A stretch of 64,000 bases of DNA. It comes from Photobacterium frigidiphilum. GTDB taxonomy: Bacteria > Pseudomonadota > Gammaproteobacteria > Enterobacterales > Vibrionaceae. The notes beneath the pieces are model-generated. The model saw only the letters and a list, made by a program, of their open reading frames with translations. It made no database searches and was not told the origin of the DNA. Positions 39,601 through 44,787 of this stretch are shown here, one piece after another. The stretch spans positions 1 to 64,000 of the forward strand of contig NZ_PYMJ01000033.1 in the NCBI RefSeq assembly GCF_003025615.1, written 5' to 3'. The position numbers and the translations under genes were made by a program. Positions within the stretch are counted from its first letter, which is position 1. The number at the start of each line of letters is the position of its first letter.

Positions 39601-42285
39601 AATGTGGTGGTTTACAGTAAAGAAGATTCGTTAACGGAAGTGGCTGAAAATTCAACCAGTATCACTATTGAGGTGCAGCCAGTGGCGGATCGCGTGGACA
39701 CAGACGTTGAAACGGAAGCATCAGGAACAGAAAACGATACTGCAGGTATTGATTTAATCCTGAACATTGAAGCCTTTGATGATCAAAATAGCTACGGCGG
39801 TTCAGCGTTAAATGTGAAAGAAAATGGACCGGAAGGTTTACAAATTACATTAACGAATGTTCCAGAATCTAGTTCTATTGCTTTGCCGGATGGTGTAGCG
39901 GGCACCGCGACTAATATGGGGGGCGGTGTTTGGGTAGTGACAGTTGTCTCTTCCGACCTTGATAAGTTGATATTCCACCCTGGTGATGCAAACACTGCGA
40001 ATTGGGACGGTAATATTGAGGTTGATATCCGTGCTGTGGATAACGGTGTTGTGGCAGAAGATAGTATCGTGGTTGATGAAATCATTCATGTCGATGTTGA
40101 AGCCGAAAATGATGCGCCTGTTAACGTGCTTCCAAGCAATTTGACAGCTGATGAAGATGTACCGTTATTGATTAACAACCTTAAAGTGACGGATGTTGAC
40201 GCTAACGAAACTGCTAATAGTGAAATGACGGTGACCCTGAATGTCGGCGATGGAACATTAAATGTTCCTGATAACTTCGATTGGGCGGCATTGGGACTAC
40301 AAGTAACGGGTGAAGAATCTGATACCTTAATTATCTCCGGTAGTCTTGATGACATCAATGCGCTATTAGCGAGTGGTGTTGAATATACGGGGAACTCTAA
40401 CTTCAATGGTGACGATACCCTGACCATGATAACAAATGATCAGGCGAACTCAGGTACCGGTCCTGCAGAAGGGTTGACTGACAGCGACAGCATCACGATA
40501 ACAGTTAATCCTGTTAATGATGCGCCTGTGAATACAGTGCCTAATGCTGTGACTGCGGAGGAAGATGGCAGTACAGTGATTACAGGCATGCAGATCAGTG
40601 ATGTCGATTTTGGTGAGGCGGGCTCAACGAATGCCATGTCTGTCACCTTAAACGTGGCACATGGCACCCTGAATGTTGCAACTGGAAACGGTGTAGTGGT
40701 GACAGGTCAAGGTACTGACAACGTGATGATCACGGGCTCAATGGATGACATCAATGCACTGTTGAACAACGGTGTGACTTATGAAGGTGATAATAACTAC
40801 AGTGGTGTCGATGAGCTGACCATGACGACCCATGACGGCAGTAATGTGGGGTCAGGTAATGAGCATACGGCAATCAGTAAAGTACCTGTAACGGTAACAC
40901 CGAAAGCCGATATTCCAACGTTATCACTGGATAACAGCTTTATCCAGACGGCTGCAATCCGTGGTTCGCTAGGCACAATGATTCCTTTGCTTGGCTTGAT
41001 AGCGGTGTTAACTGACACCGATGGTTCTGAAACCTTGAGTATTATGGTTAAAAATCTTGCTGGAGCTGACTTGGTCAATAGCAATGGTGATGTCATTGCG
41101 GGTAATCAAGGTAATGGTACTTGGGTTATCACCAAAGAAGACCTTGCAGACTTAAATGTGATTGGCTTGCCTGAAGGGGGCAACAACCTAGAAGTTGTGG
41201 CTGTGTCAGAAGAAACTGATGGCAGCAAAGCTGAATCAGCAACTATCGATATCAATGTTGTGGTCGATAACCTTGCCAATACTGGTAATCAGATTGGAGG
41301 TTCATCGAACTCTGATGCTGCAAACCTTGTGATTGATAGTAGCGCCGAAGCAATATTATTAGGCGGTGATGGCAACGATATCTTAATTGGTGGCGTGGCT
41401 TCTGACATCTTAGTCGGCGGTGCTGGCGACGATATTATGTGGGGTGGTGAGCAAGGTGGAACTGGCGATGGTGTTGAAGATATCTTCAAGTGGCAAGCCG
41501 GTGACTTTGGGACTGTAGGTAATGTTGCTACTGATACCATCATGGACTTCGAACAGGGTATCGATAAAATTGATTTAACAGACGCTTTCAGTGCATATGA
41601 TTCAATGTCACTGACCGATTTGAGCAGCCTCATCAAGCTGACGGGCAATGGTACGGATTCGACTCTTGAGATTTACGATGATCAGGGTAGTTTGATTCAA
41701 AATATTGTGCTTAATGGTGTGGCTGAATCTGTGCTATTGGGTAGTGATCCTGCAAGTATGTCTGACGAAGATAAGATTAGCACGCTACTAAACAGCGGAC
41801 AGCTTAATGTGGCTAACAACTTCGGTGATGCAGGTGAGAATACCCTTATTGCGGATAATAGCGGCGAGAATCTCTACGGTTTTGACGGCAACGATATCTT
41901 AACTGGTGGCGCAGGAGATGACTTCTTGACTGGCGGTAACGGTAATAACCTGTTCACATGGGATGCTGCATTATCTAATGAAGATGTGATTACTGACTTT
42001 AAACTGGATCAAGACCAACTCGATTTATCTCAAATATTGTCAGATGACGGTGATGATAAATTTGATATGAATGATCTACTTGGACATGTCACATCTGGTG
42101 ATTTGACCGCGAGCTTTGATAACGACGGTAAAGTTAACTTATCTGTTACCAATAGCGACTCTGGGGATACACAAAGTATCGTACTTGAAAATATCGACTC
42201 TGCGAGTCTTGGCGATGTTAGCCAGGCGGATATTCTGAATCAATTATTCAGCCACGATGCATTTAAGGTCGATCCTAACCTTTGA
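18640..42285 (+). CDS. Giant Lap/RTX-type adhesin, T1SS-secreted, 7,881 residues
   Basis: Surface adhesin exported by the adjacent type I system and probably kept at the outer membrane through an N-terminal retention module (about residues 1-130) that ends in a LapG-type site AAAG (123-126). From about residue 185 to 5500 there are 18 units of about 303 residues, each of two T1SS-143-type Ig-like domains with EGDL, PLDH and DTDGDDL motifs. Types A (IKAGEDSLVPGSVKIDP) and B (LTAGEDRLVPDSVEVDP) alternate. About 2,000 residues of single-copy Ig/cadherin-like modules follow (5507-7547). RTX nonapeptides (GGDGNDILIGG near 7570; GFDGNDILTGG near 7746) and a VCA0849-type secretion signal close the protein. 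I recognise no lectin, VWA or other ligand-binding domain. A single uninterrupted frame makes it intact. Confidence 0.95.
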   Translation: MDTNDTKNMVDMQASKDVAFIIKAGNKVVPIKADYQMQSDDVVVANAGAKFVVMQNGIPTIVNESCPACIMMSVDGLKISELSDSVSFSAEGASNSSFSSNDVATIQNAILSGDDPTETLEAAAAGNEAQGSSNSRFVVIDYDNNEMLAQAGFDTASEQQETINEDESLTILTAEGGDTASISLVEGDLPDLGDVNQPSTYPVETTQSVTIEAGTQPLDPNSFTFDSLTIDSLLSELNSDITSGGESVEFVFDSATNSIIGTKNGELVLTIDLDTSTNGRDVTIDITTTLHQPIDHTDGANNSGLVTNVDDQININVSIQGTDTSNNALDNPINIDIGIADGADPSFSTDTGVTINESSQQGDVISGQIPLDVGSDEIATIVFQADQPSLTSITSNGEATTYTVSGNTVTVVDSANSPVMTVTVDTDGSYKVVVTGPIDQGDSESTNIDLNVIATDKDGDTTDGAMDITITDGTNAAGGVQGAVTLNEGDLDVAGDGVNPSDTDTTYPALQSGSFVIKAGEDSLVPGSVKIDPALQSDLITELQNELTSGGETLTFEVDTKGNLIGKLPNGDVAVTVSLSGEQQGQDVKVSVTITQNVPLDHNGSNGAGYVTSANDEIHINVPVQATDTDGDDLDTPANVDITITDGADPSFGADSGVTINESSDKGNVISGQIPLNVGSDEIATIVFQADQPSLTSITSNGEVTTFTVSGNTITVVDSANNPVMTVTIATDGSYDVKVTGPIDQGDSESTNIDLNVTATDKDGDTTDGAMDITITDGDDASGSYNGTITLTEGDLDTVGDGVSGGDASYPATQSGDFALTAGEDRLVPDSVQVDPAQVADLMAELAAELTSGGQALTFSLNADGDIVGMLGTEVALTVKLSAVQDGQDLTVTVDIAQNVPLDHNNTGDTAGYISSENDELHISVPVQAKDTDGDDLTTPATVGIILKDGDNPTFGTDTGVTINESLQQGDVISGQIPLDVGSDAIDTIVFQADQPGLAGITSNGEATTYTVVGNTLTVLDSAGDTVMTVTIATDGSYDVKVTGPIDQGDSELTNIGLNVTATDKDGDTTDGAMDITITDGTNAAGGDQGALTLNEGDLDTVGDGVNSGDTDTTYPASQSGSFVIQAGEDRLVPGSVAIDPALKDALITELQNELTSGGETLTFEVDSNGNLVGKLPNGDVAVTVTLSGEQQGQDVKVTVTITQNVPLDHNGSNGTGYITSANDDIHINVPVQATDTDGDDLDTPANVDITITDGANPSFGTDSGVTLNESSDKGKVISGQIPLDVGSDAIDTIHFQSDQPGLAGITSNGEATTFTVVGNILTVLDSAGDTVMTVTIATDGSYDVKVTGPIDQGDSESTNIDLKVTATDKDGDTTDGAMDITITDGDDASGSYNGTITLTEGDLDTDGNGVGGTDTSYPATQSGDFALIAGEDRLVPGSVQVDPAQVAALMAELSSELTSGGQALTFDLNANGDIVGMLGTEVALTIKLSAVQDGQDLTVTVDIAQNVPLDHNNTGDTAGYISSENDELHINVPVQAKDTDGDDLTTSATVGIILKDGDDPTFGTDTGVTINESSQQGDVISGQIPLDVGSDDIATIVFQADQPSLTSITSNGEATTYTVVGNTLTVLDSTGDTVMTVTIATDGSYDVKVTGPIDQSNSESTNIDLNVTATDKDGDTTDGAMDITITDGTNAAGGAQGAVTLSEGDLDVDGNGVGGTDTTYPASQSGSFVIKAGEDNLVPGSVKIDPALQSDLITELQNELTSGGEKLTFEVDSSGNLVGKLPNGDVAVTVSLSGEQQGQDVKVTVTITQNVPLDHNGSDGAGYVTSANDEIHINVPVQATDTDGDDLDTPANVDITITDGANPSFGADSGVTIDETAQKGDVISGQIPLNVGSDAIDTIEFQSNQPSLVGITSNGQATTYTVSGNTITVVDSANNPVMTVTIATDGSYKVTMTGPIDQGDSESTNIDLNVTATDKDGDTTDGAMDITITDGDDASGGYYGTITLTEGDLDTVGDGVSGGDTSYPATQSGNFALTAGEDRLVPDSVEVDPSQVAALMAELAAELTSGGQVLTFDLNANGDIVGMLGAEVALTVKLSAVQDGQDLTVTVDIAQNVPLDHNNTGDTAGYIRSENDELHINVPVQAKDTDGDDLTTPATVGIILKDGDDPTFGTDTGVTINESSQQGDVISGQIPLDVGSDDIATIEFQSNQPSLTGITSNGQSTTYTVTGNTITVVDSASNPVMTVTIATDGSYDVKVTGPIDQGDSESTNIDLNVTATDKDGDTTDGSMNITITDGTNAAGGAQGAVTLSEGDLDVDGNGVGGTDTTYPASQSGSFVIKAGEDSLVPGSVKIDPALQSDLITELQNELTSGGETLTFEVDSNGNLVGKLPNGVVAVTVSLSGEQQDQDVKVTVTITQNVPLDHNGSNGAGYVTSAGDDIHINVPVQATDTDGDNLDIPANVDITITDGANPSFGTDDGVTINESSQQGDVISGQIPLDVGSDEIATIEFQLSQPSLASITSNGDATTFTVSGNTITVVDSANNPVITVTIATDGSYEVKVTGPIDQGDSESTNIDLNVTATDKDGDTTDGAMDITITDGDDASGGYYGTITLTEGDLDTDGNGVGGTDTSYPATQSGDFALIAGEDRLVPDSVEVDPSQVDALMAELAAELTSGGQVLTFDLNANGDIVGMLGAEVALTVKLSAVQDGQDLTVTVDIAQNVPLDHNNTGDTAGYIRSENDELHINVPVQAKDTDGDDLTTPATVGIILKDGDDPTFGTDTGVTINESSQQGDVISGQIPLDVGSDTIDTVVFQASQPGLTGITSNGEATTYTVSGNTITVVDSANIPVMTVTIATDGSYEVTVTGPIDQGDSESTNIYLNVTAADKDGDTTDGSMNITITDGTNAAGGDQGTLTLNEGDLDVDGNGVGGTDTTYPASQSGSFVIKAGEDSLVSGSVKIDPALQSDLITELQNELTSGGEKLTFEVDSSGNLVGKLPNGVVAVTVSLQGEQQGQDVKVTVTITQNVPLDHNGSDGTGYITSANDDIHINVPVQATDTDGDDLDTPANVDITITDGANPSFGADSGVTLNESSDKGNVIEGQIPLDVGSDAIDTIVFQADQPGLTGITSNGEATTFTVSGNTITVVDSANNPVITVTIATDGSYEVKVTGPIDQGDSESTNIDLNVTATDKDGDTTDGVMDITITDGDDASGGYYGTITLTEGDLDTVGDGVSGGDTSYPATQSGNFALTAGEDRLVPDSVEVDPSQVDALMAELAAELTSGGQALTFDLNANGDIVGMLGAEVALTVKLSAVQDGQDLTVTVDIAQNVPLDHNNTGDTAGYIRSENDELHINVPVQAKDTDGDDLTTPATVGIILKDGDDPTFGTDTGVTINESSQQGDVISGQIPLDVGSDTIDTVVFQASQPGLTGITSNGEATTYTVSGNTITVVDSANIPVMTVTIATDGSYKVTVTGPIDQGDSESTNIDLNVTATDKDGDTTDGAMDITITDGTNATGGDQGALTLNEGDLDTAGDGVNLGDTDTTYPASQSGSFVIKAGEDSLVPSSVKIDPALQSDLITELQNELTSGGETLTFELDSNGNLVGKLPNGIVAVTVTLSGEQQGQDVKVTVTITQNVPLDHNGSDGTGYITSANDDIHINVPVQATDTDGDDLDTPANVDITITDGANPSFGADSGVTVDETTQKGDVISGQIPLDVGSDAIDTIVFQADQPGLAGITSNGEATIFSVSGNTITVIDSANNPVMMVTIATDGSYEVTVTGPIDQGDSESTNINLNVTATDKDGDTTDGSMGITITDGINAAGGDHTLTLNEGDLDVAGDGVNSGDTDTTYPASQSGSFVIKAGEDRLVPDSIVIDPAQVNALMTELASELTSAGQALTFSQNTDGDIVGMLGNTVALTVELSAAQNGQDLTVSVKITQNVPLDHNGTNGAGYVTSAGDDIHINVPVQATDTDGDDLDTPANVDITITDGANPSFGADSGVTVDETTQKGDVISGQIPLNVGSDAIDTLVFQADQPELVDITSNGLPTTYTVTGNTLTVFDSANKPVMTVTIDTDGSYKVTVTGPVDQSGVSDSINVDLGVTATDKDGDKTNGSMDITITDGDDAAGGYSGTIELIEGDLDTDGNGVGGTDTSYPATKSGNFELTAGEDRLVPDSVEVDPAQVNALMLELASELTSGGQALTFSLNANGDIVGRLNGQVALTVELSAAQNGQDLTVTVDITQNVPLDHNNIGDTAGYITSESDEIHIKVPVQATDTDGDDLTNPANVGIIIKDGDDPSFGTDSGTTVNETSNKGVAVEGQLNLDVGSDAIATLVFAETQTDLENLTSNGNPTTYDVVDNTITLFDSNAQPIMVITVDTDGKYTVTVTGPIDQEASLSTDLNLGVIATDKDGDSASGSMNISITDGANASGDETVSVEITEPDLSPNGYPVSAETDITLNAGEDRLDVTTVGIDATQQAALISELEAELTSGGETLAFTLENGVLVGKLPNGAIAVSVTVTAVQAGQDVTVTVKVDQLLPLDHNASGNSTGYVSEDGDSIAIDVPLQGKDTDGDSLDTPAVVTVTIKDGQLPSFGVDTGISLNEETQEGLVISGSIAVDTGSDAIASIEFDDANMQSGFNGVTSNGHSTTVEVSGNVLLLKDSDGKTVLEVTINNDGSYTAKITGELDQDINNLLNLPIKVTVTDDDGDTASGTINIEVADGSDATGGESLAMTAVEGDLETSTGGTTYPKTTSDSFMVTAGEDRLDPTTVNVDPVKVAALITELESELTSGGENLVFLLSADGSTLVGTTTPGGDVAVTITLSGTQVGDDINVNVEFKQHLPLDHNNPTDADGFVKTNGDDITISVPVQAKDTDGDDLDTAAKVDITIQDGADPVFGLDGGTTIIETENSQMVSGAIDLDIGSDAIDKVEFDAVQASLVSLTTNGQATTYTVNGNVITVTIDGGINNGAPVLTITMNKDGTYTVKQDEPLDQDNTQGDDIGLTLGIVATDKDGDVSNSGQVIITIKDGQDATGENVTANLTVVEGDLENPAIGKAYPSTGSGSFTIEAVNDNLVSNTMRVEVGVQTDLLAELNGLTSNGAPLTFTLTVDANGVITISGMTQTGSTEILEITLTPTQLVNGDVSVAMAIEQSGPLDHTNGSGTYVNVGDDAITVDIPVQMTDSDGDDLEKPVSVNVTITDGDDPKFGADSTVNLEEGDDGVVSGTGQIDVDTGSDDVVKVYFDDMQSSLNGLTSNGEATTYTVSADGSTIIVTLVSDPNVVVMEATVDIDGNYTVDQKQPIDQVDDKAGDNENIVLDVLADDKDGDTSAPGHINVVVNDGTNAGGGQTGTITITEGDLTPEGNESPYPVTGSTTINVPAGVDRLDPNSAEIDSDTLDALITELQNELTAGDQPITFTYNANAGTLTGVAAGVVVMTVVVDAVQAANGHDVDITITITQNQPLDHQGGNANDMVSTDGDKITINVPVQVADTDGDKLAAGISVDVTINDGSNPVITDFKAITVDESAVNGDNKNHQGSDPSSKGEKAKGQIVVDSGSDEVTDFVIDVATFNQQNAGVLMSDGQQITLSYNSNNGKYFGKAGNTTIFVIKLSDSGKYEFILKGNVDHEEDGATDEQLTITLPVQAVDQDGDKSNTVNVPVTIKDDEPTASDVTLNTVEGRTSTLEDVLSIVGEGADDATVTALIVDGVRIPLDTLSKSGEYYQYEVKDGVTVLGILLITAEGETYFSANGDLDHAIEDITKLIDVEITDGDGDTDTSTITLEISDQDSTLTTHNSTGQEDSGSASDTITSNYHGIAINMDIDVGDLDRGESVGTVTITPVGDMHGDFMWNGAVITPNADGSITFPSAAFTDNGDGTFSLSGMTFMPDEDFSTINGDVNFNVSAEVVNTDGSKHPGMNGSFTVHVDGVADIPTWDDTNTTYHYTVTEDTDNVDLNLTAVLQDDDGSNTSSEDLYYFITIKEGEGTLVGNNLVETPTGSGIYKVAAADIGSVQVDPANNFSGDIKLDVYAQSEERDNHDTADSVHKEIIINVNPDADDATMKVKRIESDEDELISLKDHIFLTPQDDNADGSEKLFVRISGLPTGAILFLDGQALVPDADGKYEVAYDEIDKLQLQPTPESNVDFTIKVEGVIKDTATVTNPDGTTTTDVVNEFVTGEQTIEVDLTGVADKPDFDFNNSSWTELTDGRTGLETTIDEDSSAVFDFSVMSGEHALAPTDNSETLSLVISNIPEGVKIFDANGNEQSLVYVGTDANGNPKYEVNLDTLHGITITPPLNSTADIDLDVRLVVTENDGDSKSFDGNLVIHVEPVVDATDYSKNSNGNEDNYVNLNWQPDLTDSKEVITGLVIKDLPADYDLYIGNALISSGGGDITLTPAQVAQITSGGQSLRVKGPEDSDVDLTLKTEVTVTEVDVDSAATDVKNIEGTLNVNINAVVEDDGKLAIVDNNGDVTNKITSDANGVIDININTTGDQTFTNGLSFIEDDLSSTEVIEKVIITLVDADGNTITDQSILDQFLVMGGINNGDGSWTVPQSELGNLQIIATESQTSPVYIHISAVIRDLGDNNEGDSSSAVTKEIDTVIELDFQGSSGGSQLAGNIDVDNDVIIIGTEDNHLNFGDQLDAFISVSIAGSHHDNDVFTLVIDASTLPNGVSITGAEYNYETGEYVLKVPVDSEGHVDLSAVGIKLPEDFAGDFELDVKYVTTDTVSGDVKEVTDIIPVQVNPVVDIPGNSQTGNHTPEVEISVVKTDGLDGNKQPISDGSADHDYTGVAYEDGDITLDLSVVLADSSTSLNEGLETVTSVTLTVDSTKGFFVAADGSLVSEITLPASELGNIQFRPVEDFSGSVSVGVKVDITDTANFDQTGGSATDTGSYNTNVSFEVVAVNDAVNWTGTDKVVVGQEDAGGVSLAGIGGTIVDVDGSEQILSIKLTGVPEGFIIEGAVNNSNGEWSISLPSGQTTFNLDNIKVIPPEDFSGEVELNVVVYSKEDSLTEVAENSTSITIEVQPVADRVDTDVETEASGTENDTAGIDLILNIEAFDDQNSYGGSALNVKENGPEGLQITLTNVPESSSIALPDGVAGTATNMGGGVWVVTVVSSDLDKLIFHPGDANTANWDGNIEVDIRAVDNGVVAEDSIVVDEIIHVDVEAENDAPVNVLPSNLTADEDVPLLINNLKVTDVDANETANSEMTVTLNVGDGTLNVPDNFDWAALGLQVTGEESDTLIISGSLDDINALLASGVEYTGNSNFNGDDTLTMITNDQANSGTGPAEGLTDSDSITITVNPVNDAPVNTVPNAVTAEEDGSTVITGMQISDVDFGEAGSTNAMSVTLNVAHGTLNVATGNGVVVTGQGTDNVMITGSMDDINALLNNGVTYEGDNNYSGVDELTMTTHDGSNVGSGNEHTAISKVPVTVTPKADIPTLSLDNSFIQTAAIRGSLGTMIPLLGLIAVLTDTDGSETLSIMVKNLAGADLVNSNGDVIAGNQGNGTWVITKEDLADLNVIGLPEGGNNLEVVAVSEETDGSKAESATIDINVVVDNLANTGNQIGGSSNSDAANLVIDSSAEAILLGGDGNDILIGGVASDILVGGAGDDIMWGGEQGGTGDGVEDIFKWQAGDFGTVGNVATDTIMDFEQGIDKIDLTDAFSAYDSMSLTDLSSLIKLTGNGTDSTLEIYDDQGSLIQNIVLNGVAESVLLGSDPASMSDEDKISTLLNSGQLNVANNFGDAGENTLIADNSGENLYGFDGNDILTGGAGDDFLTGGNGNNLFTWDAALSNEDVITDFKLDQDQLDLSQILSDDGDDKFDMNDLLGHVTSGDLTASFDNDGKVNLSVTNSDSGDTQSIVLENIDSASLGDVSQADILNQLFSHDAFKVDPNL
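19003..19017 (+). other. Codons of the putative LapG cleavage site in the adhesin
   Basis: Residues 122-126 read AAAAG, after a helix-like NAILSGDDPTETLE stretch. LapG proteases cut between two alanines in TAAG/AAAG-type sites about 100-130 residues from the N-terminus of LapA-like adhesins, so cutting between Ala124 and Ala125 is predicted. Confidence 0.75.
19195..35160 (+). repeat. Tandem array of 18 coding repeat units (~909 bp), with an A-B dimer period of 1,818 bp
   Basis: The codons for the EGDL motif recur at 19195, 20101, 21016, 21925, 22840, 23749, 24658, 25567, 26476, 27385, 28294, 29203, 30115, 31030, 31939 (as EPDL), 32827, 33751 and 34681. Units starting at 20101, 21925, 23749, 25567, 27385 and 29203 are type A; those at 21016, 22840, 24658, 26476, 28294 and 31030 are type B; the one at 30115 is mixed. 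From 23749 to 29203 the spacing is exactly 909 bp. The last four units are clearly diverged in sequence and in length. Confidence 0.9.
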
Positions 42286-42660
42286 TCCAACGCGCATAAT
42301 GAAAAAAAGCCAACCAATTTACGGTTGGCTTTTTTAGGTTTAACTATCAGAAAAATGTGGGTAATTATGTATTTTCGAGAGCGCGCACCAGATAGGCATG
42401 TCACCTGTTTGATGAGTGACTAGTACGCATACGTTGATAAATCTATTAATAATAGGGGGCTTAGCCTCAGATATAAGTCAGTACTGGCATTTGAGAAGAA
42501 AACAAAGCCAGCTTCTTTCTTTTATGCTGAATAAACATGCTTGTTGTTAGTAGGTCAGCTGCTACTATATAACCAAGTAGTAATTTGTTTGGTACTTGTC
42601 ACAAATGTAAATACTTTGTTATGTTGTGTGCTATGTTTTTAGCGGTAATCAGAACATGGA
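42286..42660. other. Intergenic region before astB
   Basis: This holds the adhesin terminator and then about 320 bp of AT-rich sequence without a recognisable gene. A possible promoter for astB is TTGTCA (42596-42601) with TATGTT (42620-42625), spacing 18 bp. No ArgR box was recognised. Confidence 0.5.
42303..42336 (+). terminator. Terminator after the giant adhesin gene
   Basis: AGCCAACC (42308-42315) pairs with GGTTGGCT (42323-42330), with an A-run before and TTTTTT after. It lies about 20 bp after the adhesin stop codon. Confidence 0.9.
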
Positions 42661-42666
42661 ATGTAT

Positions 42667-44001
42667 ATGAAAGCACGTGAAGCGAATTTTGATGGGTTGG
42701 TAGGTCCTACACATAACTACAGTGGCTTATCTTTCGGTAATGTCGCATCTGAAAAGAATCAAGCGAATCAATCCAACCCTAAGCAAGCTGCCAAGCAAGG
42801 GCTAGCGAAAATGAAAGCACTGGCTGATATGGGCTTAGTGCAGGGCATTTTAGCGCCTCAAGAACGCCCAGATGTTCACACACTACGTCGACTTGGCTTT
42901 ATGGGTAGTGATGCGAATGTTATTGAACAAGCTGCTAAGCAAGCGCCTAAAGTGTTGGCTGCATGTTGTTCGGCTTCAAGTATGTGGACGGCGAATGCGG
43001 CAACAGTGTCTCCTTCAGCTGATACCGCTGATGGTAAAGTACATTTCACCCCCGCTAATCTAACAAATAAATTTCATCGCTCGATTGAACATGAGACAAC
43101 AGGGCGAATCCTTCAGGCAACCTTTGCTGATAAAAAACACTTTGCTCATCATCCTGCGTTACCTGCTGTAGAGCACTTTGGTGATGAAGGCGCTGCAAAC
43201 CATACCCGTTTTTGTCATCAATATGATGAGCAAGGTGTCGAGTTTTTTGTTTATGGTCGTCATGCTTTTGATAGCCGATACTCAGCTCCGAAAAAATATC
43301 CAGCTCGTCATACTTTTGAGGCATGTGAAGCAGTGGCGCGTCTTCATCAATTAAATGGCGATAAAGTTGTGATAGCGCAGCAAAACCCAGACGTTATTGA
43401 TCAAGGTGTGTTTCATAATGACGTTATTGCAGTGGGCAACAAGAACGTTCTATTCTGCCATGAACAAGCTTTCTTGAATCAACAAGATGTGTATAACGAG
43501 TTAACCGCTAAAGTTGGAGGAAATTTTAAAATTATAGAGGTTCCAACTAGTGCCGTAACCATTGAAGATGCTGTGACTAGTTACTTGTTTAATTCTCAAT
43601 TGCTTGAAATGCCAAATGGTGAAACAGTATTAGTCCTGCCTGAAGAATGCCGTAATAATGAGCGAGTTTGGGCGCACGTACAAACGATTATTAATGCTAA
43701 GCAAGGTATTGATAAAGTACAAATATTTGACCTAAAGCAAAGTATGGCAAATGGCGGTGGTCCGGCATGCTTACGTTTACGTGTCGTTTTGAATGAACAA
43801 GAACTTCAAGCCGTCAATCAGTCTACGTTAATGAACGATATATTGTTCAATCGTTTAAATTCGTGGGTAGATAGCCATTATCGTGACACGATAACTGATG
43901 CTGACCTTGCCGACCCACAGCTAGTGGTTGAATCTCGTGCTGCACTTGATGAGCTAACTCAAATTTTAGATTTAGGCTCGGTTTACGCCTTCCAGCGATA
44001 G
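42667..44001 (+). CDS. astB: N-succinylarginine dihydrolase
   Basis: Cytoplasmic enzyme of the arginine succinyltransferase (AST) pathway that converts N2-succinylarginine to N2-succinylornithine, CO2 and ammonia. The product is 444 residues from the ATG at 42667, which has GGA about six bases upstream; an ATG two codons earlier (42661) is possible. The N-terminus [18 protein letters not shown] is the family signature. Counting from 42661, the catalytic residues are Glu176 ([10 protein letters not shown]), His252 ([12 protein letters not shown]) and Cys370 ([10 protein letters not shown]), close to Glu174, His248 and Cys365 in E. coli AstB. It stands alone here: no astA, astC or astD gene is adjacent, and a terminator follows at once. 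Confidence 0.95.
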   Translation: MKAREANFDGLVGPTHNYSGLSFGNVASEKNQANQSNPKQAAKQGLAKMKALADMGLVQGILAPQERPDVHTLRRLGFMGSDANVIEQAAKQAPKVLAACCSASSMWTANAATVSPSADTADGKVHFTPANLTNKFHRSIEHETTGRILQATFADKKHFAHHPALPAVEHFGDEGAANHTRFCHQYDEQGVEFFVYGRHAFDSRYSAPKKYPARHTFEACEAVARLHQLNGDKVVIAQQNPDVIDQGVFHNDVIAVGNKNVLFCHEQAFLNQQDVYNELTAKVGGNFKIIEVPTSAVTIEDAVTSYLFNSQLLEMPNGETVLVLPEECRNNERVWAHVQTIINAKQGIDKVQIFDLKQSMANGGGPACLRLRVVLNEQELQAVNQSTLMNDILFNRLNSWVDSHYRDTITDADLADPQLVVESRAALDELTQILDLGSVYAFQR

Positions 44002-44409
44002 CCATTCATGATTGAACTATGACTTATTTAAAAGCAGAAAGGATTACCTTTCTGCTTTTTTTTGTGCTCTGTAGCAATAAATAAAATGAAAGACAGCTAA
44101 TGCTTTTGTAAGCTGAGTGGATATGAATGTAAAATTATACCTTTGCTGTTGCTCGTTCCCATTTCAAATCAAGCTAGAGAATTTAATACTGATTTTTCAC
44201 AATGATTAAATACTTTCTTTCTTATTATTAAGTCACTGCTTTTTCTGGTTTATGCATGTGTTAATGATATGTTGAAGAATGCTTTGCAATTTGAAATTAA
44301 CAATAATTAAAACTCGCATGTTTTTTTAATATCATGTAATTTAAGTGTTTTTTTTTGGCATGCTATGTGGATAGTCCCCTTCCAAATATCAAAAAAAGAG
44401 TGAAAGATA
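44002..44409. other. AT-rich intergenic region between astB and the LruC-type operon
   Basis: Apart from the astB terminator, I see no gene, repeat or clear operator in these 408 bp. The sequence is strongly AT-rich from 44160 on and probably contains the promoter of the lipoprotein-LruC operon; GAGTGAAAG just before 44410 may be the ribosome site. Confidence 0.5.
44031..44063 (+). terminator. Terminator after astB
   Basis: A 12-bp perfect stem (AAAGCAGAAAGG at 44031-44042, CCTTTCTGCTTT at 44047-44058) with a four-base loop is followed by a run of T. Confidence 0.92.
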
Positions 44410-44787
44410 ATGCGCTACTTTTATATTTTAGTTATTGCATCTTTTATAGTTGGATGTGGGGGAAGTGACGATAACAATAATACGAATATGGCTGAAGAAC
44501 TAACTAGTTCATTACTGAGTGAGCAATTTGCCCCAGGCAATGCTCAATTTTCTAATTTCGAAAATAAGCCGTTTAGTGTAGATCCTCAATCATTTAATTT
44601 CGACGGAAATAATGTATATCTGAAAGTTTACGACACGGATGGAAACGTCTTTTATTTGGGGAGAATAAATAAAGATGCCCTTTTCTCTATTGAATTAGTC
44701 TTACCAAATAGTGACTCTATCGTCGCTTATGACATTTTTACTGATTCTGCTAATGATCTGTCTATAAGTGGAGATTTTGTATTATGA
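44410..44787 (+). CDS. Small lipoprotein, partner of LruC-domain protein
   Basis: Predicted lipoprotein of 125 residues with no family I recognise. The N-terminus MRYFYILVIASFIVGC has a lipobox (IVGC, Cys16) followed by a Gly/Ser/Asp/Asn-rich spacer (GGSDDNNNTN), a common linker in exported lipoproteins. The mature part looks beta-rich, with the pattern VYLKVYDTDGNVFYLGRINKD and a final SGDFVL. Asp at +4 or +5 after the Cys does not settle its membrane. Its stop overlaps the start of the LruC-domain gene by four bases (ATGA), so the two are probably translated together and act together. Similar short lipoproteins beside LruC proteins are known to me only in outline. Confidence 0.7.
   Translation: MRYFYILVIASFIVGCGGSDDNNNTNMAEELTSSLLSEQFAPGNAQFSNFENKPFSVDPQSFNFDGNNVYLKVYDTDGNVFYLGRINKDALFSIELVLPNSDSIVAYDIFTDSANDLSISGDFVL

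Noticed and set aside
18744-41648. Many minus-strand and out-of-frame reading frames across the giant adhesin gene
   Set aside because: They repeat at the period of the coding units, have no ribosome sites, and are Ser/Val/Pro-rich or His/Arg-rich reflections of the repeat codons. They are shadows of the adhesin frame.
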